From assembly GCA_963793415.1 (NCBI GenBank), contig CAWCAC010000002.1, positions 496,001 through 560,000 on the forward strand: a stretch of DNA of 64,000 nt, read 5' to 3'. The DNA comes from CAXMST01 sp963793415. Its GTDB lineage: Bacteria > Actinomycetota > Thermoleophilia > Solirubrobacterales > 70-9. The translations under genes were made by a program, and so were the position numbers. Shown here piece after piece: positions 60,275 to 64,000 of the stretch. The notes under the pieces are model-generated. The model ran no database searches. It saw only the letters and a program-made list of their open reading frames with translations, and had not been told where the DNA came from. The first letter of the stretch is position 1. Each line of letters begins with the position of its first letter.

Positions 60275-60934
60275 TCAGAGCGGCCGCAGCGCCGAGCCGC
60301 GGGCGCTCGGCCTGACGATCGGCGGCACGCCGCGCATCTCGTCCTCGGTCAGATCCTCGATCTCGAGACCCGACCGCCTGATCGCTGCGACTGTGTCGCG
60401 GTTGCAGTGGCAGCCATGCCCGACGAAGAACCAGGGCCCGTGCACGATGTCCTGGGCCCGGGCGAGCCCGGGAGACGGCGCCCGGACATGCTCGAGGAAG
60501 AGCAGCCGGCCGCCCGGCTTCAGCACCCGGGCGATCTCGCTCAGGGTCGCGGCCTGATCGGCGACGGTGCAGAGGACGAGCGTCGCGACGACGGTGTCGA
60601 AGCTCGCATCGGCGAGCGGAAGCTGCTCGGCCGCCGTCTCGACGACCTCCGTCTCCGGTCGCTCGGAGGAGACCCGTTCGCGCAGCCGCCGCGCCATCGG
60701 CTCGAACGGCTCGGTCAGCACGAGCTCGGTCACCGCCGGCTGGTAGTGGCGCAGGTTGAGGCCAGTGCCGGCTCCGATCTCCAGCGTGCGGCCGCTCGCG
60801 CCCCCGACGATCGCAGCCCGTCGCCGGCCGAGCTCGCCCTCCTCGGCCCGGGCCATGCCGCGGTCGTAGCCGGCGGCGAACAGGCGCCCCCAGGTCGCGT
60901 CGTAGGCGCGGCGGAGCGGTCCCGCCTCACTCAT
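60275..60934 (-). CDS. Class I SAM-dependent methyltransferase (UbiE/Methyltransf_11-like)
   Basis: 219 residues. TLEIGAGTGLNLRHY near residue 50, VLTEPFEPMARRL, FDTVVATLVLCTVADQAATL and LKPGGRLLFLEHVRAPSPGL. The HGPWFFVGHGCHCNRDT segment is typical of the METTL7/phospholipid-type methyltransferase group. ATGA overlap with the SRPBCC gene makes it the last of a three-gene operon with a glycosyltransferase. Confidence 0.83.
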   Translation of the reverse strand: MSEAGPLRRAYDATWGRLFAAGYDRGMARAEEGELGRRRAAIVGGASGRTLEIGAGTGLNLRHYQPAVTELVLTEPFEPMARRLRERVSSERPETEVVETAAEQLPLADASFDTVVATLVLCTVADQAATLSEIARVLKPGGRLLFLEHVRAPSPGLARAQDIVHGPWFFVGHGCHCNRDTVAAIRRSGLEIEDLTEDEMRGVPPIVRPSARGSALRPL

Positions 60935-61416
60935 GCGCCGGCCTCCGCGATCCGCGCCGGGTCGGTGATCAGCTCCGCGATCGAGTCTCGTCGGTAGTCG
61001 AAGATCTTCGCCAAGTCACGCTTCACGATCAGGATCTCGCCGAGCGAGCCGAGCGGTCCGAACCGATGCCCGTAGCGGACGATGTCGGTCATCCGGGTGC
61101 GCCCGTCGCCGAGCGCCTCGAAGCTGTGGGTGTGATGCCAGAGCGCGTAGGGGCCGCTCAGCTGCCGGTCGACGAAGCCGCGCGGCGGGTCCCACTCGTC
61201 GATCCGAGTCAGCCAGGAGACGGGGATTCCGTGCAGCTTCAGCCGGTAGCGGATCAGCGTCCCAACCCCCATCTCGATTGGTGTCGGCGAGGTGATCCGG
61301 AACTGCAGCCACGGCGGCGTGATCGCCTCCAGGTTCTCGGCCCGCGAGAAGAACGAGAAGGCCTCCTCGAGGCCGGCGTCGAGCACCTGCTCACGACGAA
61401 GCACGCGCTCCTTCAT
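60931..61416 (-). CDS. SRPBCC (polyketide cyclase-like) protein
   Basis: 161 residues. FSFFSRAENLEAITPPWLQF is the classic start of the CDP-/cyclase-like SRPBCC group, followed by IRYRLKLHGIPVSWLTRI, GPYALWHHTHSFEALGDG and MTDIVRYGHRFGPLG. It binds a hydrophobic ligand or lipid intermediate. Placed between a glycosyltransferase and a methyltransferase with 4-bp overlaps on both sides, so all three likely act on one substrate. Confidence 0.82.
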   Translation of the reverse strand: MKERVLRREQVLDAGLEEAFSFFSRAENLEAITPPWLQFRITSPTPIEMGVGTLIRYRLKLHGIPVSWLTRIDEWDPPRGFVDRQLSGPYALWHHTHSFEALGDGRTRMTDIVRYGHRFGPLGSLGEILIVKRDLAKIFDYRRDSIAELITDPARIAEAGA

Positions 61417-62531
61417 CGCGCGACCCCCCTGATCAGCGTCTCAAGGTCGGCGGTCGTCAGCTCCCAGCTGAGCTCGTCGCGGCGCTCGCGGGCGCCGGCG
61501 CGCAGCTGCTCGCGCAGCTGCGGGTCGCGGAGCCGCTCGATCGCGCCGGTCAGCCCGGCGACGTCGGGCCGGTAGGCGGTGATCCCCGAGCGCGCCTCGC
61601 CGTCGGCGATCCCCGGGACCAGCAGGCCGTTGCGCCCGTCGCTGACGATCTCGTTCATCGGCGGATTGTCGTTGGTCACGATCGGAATGCCGAGTGCGGT
61701 CGCCTCGTACAGGTGCAGGCCGAGGCCTTCCCAGCGGCTCGGCGCGACGATCGCGGCGGCCGAGCCGAACATCGCCATGTACTCGTCGGTGGGCAGGTCG
61801 GCGCTGACGATCTCGATCCGGCGATCGGCCCGGCCGAAGCGGCGGCCGCCGCGGGCCAGCCTCCGGGCTTCGGTCAGGCGCCGGTCGACCTGGGCCTTGA
61901 GGACCAGCCGCAGCTCGTCGCCGGAAGCCGCCCGGAACGCTTCGATCACCTCGGCCAGCGGCTTGCGCTTGCTCATGAAGCCGCCCGGGAAGAGCAGAGG
62001 GACGGTCTCCCGGCCGGCCTCGCCGCCGGGCCGGTCGGTCTCGGCGCGGGCGATCAGGTCGGGGTGGCAGCCGAAGCGCACGCGCGGGCTCGTGATCCCC
62101 ATCTCCGCGTAGCGCCGCTGCTCGCAGGCGGTCATCGAGTAGACGGCGTCGAATGCCTCCAGCGCCGGCTCGACGTGCTCGGCGGCGAAGTGCTCCCAGA
62201 CGAACCGGCCGGCCGTCGCGACTCCGGAGCGGCGCAACCGCGCGATCTCCTCGAACTGGTAGTTCTGGTCGAAGAGCACTACCTCGACACCGGTCGCCTG
62301 CGCCCAGGACGCGTACTCGTCGGCGCCGATCAGGTAGTCCGATCCCGCCGTCACGTGCTCCTGGGCCCAGACTCCCTCGCCGTCGATCCAGTCCGGGCGG
62401 ATGTTCGTCTTCCGGGTTGGGCGCGCCAGCACGAACGTCTCGTGGCCGAGCTCGTCGAGCGCCGAGCGGAGCTGGCGCGCGACCACACCCTGACCCCGGT
62501 TGAACCAGTAGGCGACGATCCCGATGCGCAT
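61413..62531 (-). CDS. Family-4-like glycosyltransferase (GT-B fold)
   Basis: 372 residues from the ATG at 62531. IGIVAYWFNRGQGVVARQL at the N-terminus, then VAPSRWEGLGLHLYEATAL and NDNPPMNEIVSDGRNG at the donor site with E-x7-E. An arginine-rich insertion (RRLARGGRRFGRADR) is near residue 240. A fifth member of the island's glycosyltransferase family, found 9 kb outside the island beyond purD, heading a GT/SRPBCC/methyltransferase operon. Confidence 0.84.
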   Translation of the reverse strand: MRIGIVAYWFNRGQGVVARQLRSALDELGHETFVLARPTRKTNIRPDWIDGEGVWAQEHVTAGSDYLIGADEYASWAQATGVEVVLFDQNYQFEEIARLRRSGVATAGRFVWEHFAAEHVEPALEAFDAVYSMTACEQRRYAEMGITSPRVRFGCHPDLIARAETDRPGGEAGRETVPLLFPGGFMSKRKPLAEVIEAFRAASGDELRLVLKAQVDRRLTEARRLARGGRRFGRADRRIEIVSADLPTDEYMAMFGSAAAIVAPSRWEGLGLHLYEATALGIPIVTNDNPPMNEIVSDGRNGLLVPGIADGEARSGITAYRPDVAGLTGAIERLRDPQLREQLRAGARERRDELSWELTTADLETLIRGVAR

Positions 62532-62597
62532 GCCACAACCCTGACACGCGCCGCCCGGCGACGCCGCCGGGACCGTGGGGCCGGCCCACGGCTGTTC

Positions 62598-62603
62598 TAA
62601 CCT
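62598..62603 (+). promoter_or_regulatory. -10 box of a leaderless promoter for the exported protein gene
   Basis: TAACCT ends 8 nt before the ATG at 62612 with no Shine-Dalgarno sequence. Confidence 0.4.
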
Positions 62604-62611
62604 GGACGGCG

Positions 62612-63634
62612 ATGGAGCCAGCGGGGAAGGGGATCCGGCGGCAGGCTTTGATGTTCCTGCTCGCATTGCTGAGCGTCGCCGTCTTCGCGGCTGCGCAAGC
62701 ACCCTCGCGGGCCGCGGCCCTCGAGCGACCAGAGCCGCCGACGGCGGCGCAGGTGCGGGAGCGGACCGATCAGTTCCTGCGCTCCGGCGCCGCCTCCGGG
62801 GCCGAGCGGCTGCGACCGGCCGCGCGACGCGGCGGCGGCATCGGCTCCGACGGCAACCCGATCGGCTCGGGCGCCGGCTTCCTCTTCGGAGAAGACATCC
62901 ACGTCGCCCTCTACGGGGCCCCGCAGCTGACCGGCACGATCGTCGGCAAGCTGCCGCCGCTCGGTGCCGCCCGCAGGCTCAAACAGCAGTCGAAGGCCTA
63001 CAAGCAGAGCACCGATCGCAAAGTCCGCCGCTCGATCGACCTGATCGGCGTGATCGCGACGGCGAGCCCCGGGGCCGACGGCCTCTACCGGACGCGCCAG
63101 TCCGACACGGTGATCAGCTCCTACCTGAAGGCGGCGCGGTCGGTCGGCGCCCGGCTCGTCCTCGACATCCAGCCGGGCCGTTCGAAGGTGCTGCGTGAGC
63201 TGCGCGCGCTGAAGCCCTGGCTGCGCAAGCCCGACGTCGACGTCGCGATCGATCCCGAGTGGAACGTCGGCCCCCGCGGCGTGCCCGGCCGGACCGAGGG
63301 CTCGATCCGCGCCCGGGAGCTGAACCGGGCGACCGAGTGGCTCGACGCGCTGATCGCGGCCAAGGACCTGCCCCCGAAGGCGATGATCGTCCACCAGTTC
63401 CGCGAGCAGAGCGTTCGCGGCCGGCCCAAGCTCGCTCAGGGCGAGAACGTGCAGGTGCTGCTCAACTTCGACGGGATCGGCACCGCCCGGGCGAAGCGGG
63501 CCGGATATGAGAACCTCGCGGTCCCGGGCATCTTCGACGGCTTCTCGCTCTTCTACGCGCTCGACGTGCGGATGATGAGACCGCCGGCGGTGCTCGCCCT
63601 GCGCCCCGAGGTCGACTTCGCGATGTACCAGTAG
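62612..63634 (+). CDS. Exported protein of unknown function, TIM-barrel-like
   Basis: 340 residues. A signal peptide (FLLALLSVAVFAAAQAPSRA, residues 15-34) precedes an alanine-rich linker with a GSDGNPIGSGAG run. The mature part has alternating strands and helices: RSIDLIGVIATASPGAD, SVGARLVLDIQPGRSKVL, DVDVAIDPEWNVGPRG, PPKAMIVHQFREQSV and VQVLLNFDGIGTARAKRAG. Acidic residues at strand ends (DIQPG, DPEW, NFDG) suggest a barrel hydrolase. I do not recognise the family. Divergent from the glycosyltransferase at 61413. Confidence 0.7.
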   Translation: MEPAGKGIRRQALMFLLALLSVAVFAAAQAPSRAAALERPEPPTAAQVRERTDQFLRSGAASGAERLRPAARRGGGIGSDGNPIGSGAGFLFGEDIHVALYGAPQLTGTIVGKLPPLGAARRLKQQSKAYKQSTDRKVRRSIDLIGVIATASPGADGLYRTRQSDTVISSYLKAARSVGARLVLDIQPGRSKVLRELRALKPWLRKPDVDVAIDPEWNVGPRGVPGRTEGSIRARELNRATEWLDALIAAKDLPPKAMIVHQFREQSVRGRPKLAQGENVQVLLNFDGIGTARAKRAGYENLAVPGIFDGFSLFYALDVRMMRPPAVLALRPEVDFAMYQ

Positions 63635-63670
63635 CTCGCAGGACCGCCCGATTTCGGGTAAGAGGGGTGG

Positions 63671-64000
63671 ATGGAGCCTTGGCATCCACCGCCCTGGGCG
63701 CTGCCGCTGATCGTCGCAGCCCTGGTCGTGCCGTCCTTTCTCGGATTCGCGCTCGCCGGGGCGCCGGCCGGCGTGGCGATGGGGTCGTTGTCGATCGCGG
63801 TGCTGATCTTCCTCGCCGTCCGCGCGGGCCCGCGCGGCCCGATCCCGCTCGCCCGCTCCGGCGCAGCGGCGCCGCTGCTGGCGATCGCGCTGGCGCCGAT
63901 CGACGGCGGCGCGGTTGCGAATGAGCTCGCAACCCTCGCCGAGGCCGGGAACGTGGAGCGCCCGGCCGAGGCTGAGCCCGAGGCCGACGCAGGCCCGTCG
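63671..64000 (+). CDS. Membrane protein, 3' end beyond the window
   Basis: The ATG at 63671 follows GAGGGGTGG and the frame stays open to the last base (110 codons). Two or three hydrophobic segments are visible: ALPLIVAALVVPSFLGFALA, MGSLSIAVLIFLAVRAG and APLLAIALAP, followed by an acidic stretch rich in Glu and Ala. I do not recognise it. Confidence 0.6.
   Translation, partial: MEPWHPPPWALPLIVAALVVPSFLGFALAGAPAGVAMGSLSIAVLIFLAVRAGPRGPIPLARSGAAAPLLAIALAPIDGGAVANELATLAEAGNVERPAEAEPEADAGPS

Overview
The window is high-GC DNA (about 70% G+C, with G/C at most third codon positions). It carries single-copy housekeeping genes on both strands and many genes that overlap by 1-4 bases (ATGA, GTGA, TGATG). 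A PurS/PurQ/small-PurL FGAM synthase, actinobacterial-type TAnnnT -10 boxes placed 7-8 nt before start codons (leaderless genes), and the general gene style suggest an actinobacterium, perhaps of the Thermoleophilia/Solirubrobacterales. That placement is inference: there is no rRNA gene here.

Layout. 0-7.4 kb: an amidase cut by the window edge, an M28 peptidase coupled to glucose-6-phosphate dehydrogenase, an MmgE/PrpD protein, an enoyl-CoA hydratase and an ABC1/UbiB kinase. 7.4-13 kb: one minus-strand operon for branched-chain 2-oxo acid oxidation (E1 alpha, E1 beta, E2, a Leu/Val-type dehydrogenase, LipB) behind a promoter with a palindrome. 13-16.4 kb: lipoamide dehydrogenase with a DsbA/HCCA-isomerase-like protein, an E2 look-alike that has lost its catalytic motif, and an SRPBCC protein. 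16.4-20.1 kb: thiamine genes (thiE leftwards; a TPP riboswitch then thiO-thiS-thiG rightwards). 20.1-25.6 kb: phosphatase, SRPBCC, P450 with a TetR-type regulator and operator, HNH nuclease, tRNA-Lys, methyltransferase, PhzF. 25.6-32.1 kb: purH, an FKBP, purN, purF, purL. 32.2-33.3 kb: a secreted anchor-type protein. 33.3-52.3 kb: an accessory island of sulfotransferases, family-4-like glycosyltransferases, methyltransferases, two exported clan GH-A glycosidases and two FAD enzymes. 52.3-59.8 kb: purQ, purS, another sulfotransferase, a cupin, purC, an MBL-fold protein, a hairpin-rich intergenic element, purB, purE, purD. 59.9-64 kb: GYD protein, a GT/SRPBCC/methyltransferase operon and two exported or membrane proteins.

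The most interesting system is the island. Six TPST-like sulfotransferase genes (seven catalytic domains; five of the genes overlap end to end with a glycosyltransferase) and five related glycosyltransferases in or near it, plus two paired exported glycosidases, point to an undescribed pathway that makes and trims a sulfated cell-surface glycan or glycoconjugate. The island sits between purSQ and purL, genes whose products form one enzyme complex.

A second theme is quality. Between about 16.9 and 32.6 kb, six protein genes and the tRNA show single-base indels inside otherwise conserved sequence. They are annotated as frameshifted, and base-calling or assembly error is at least as likely as real decay.
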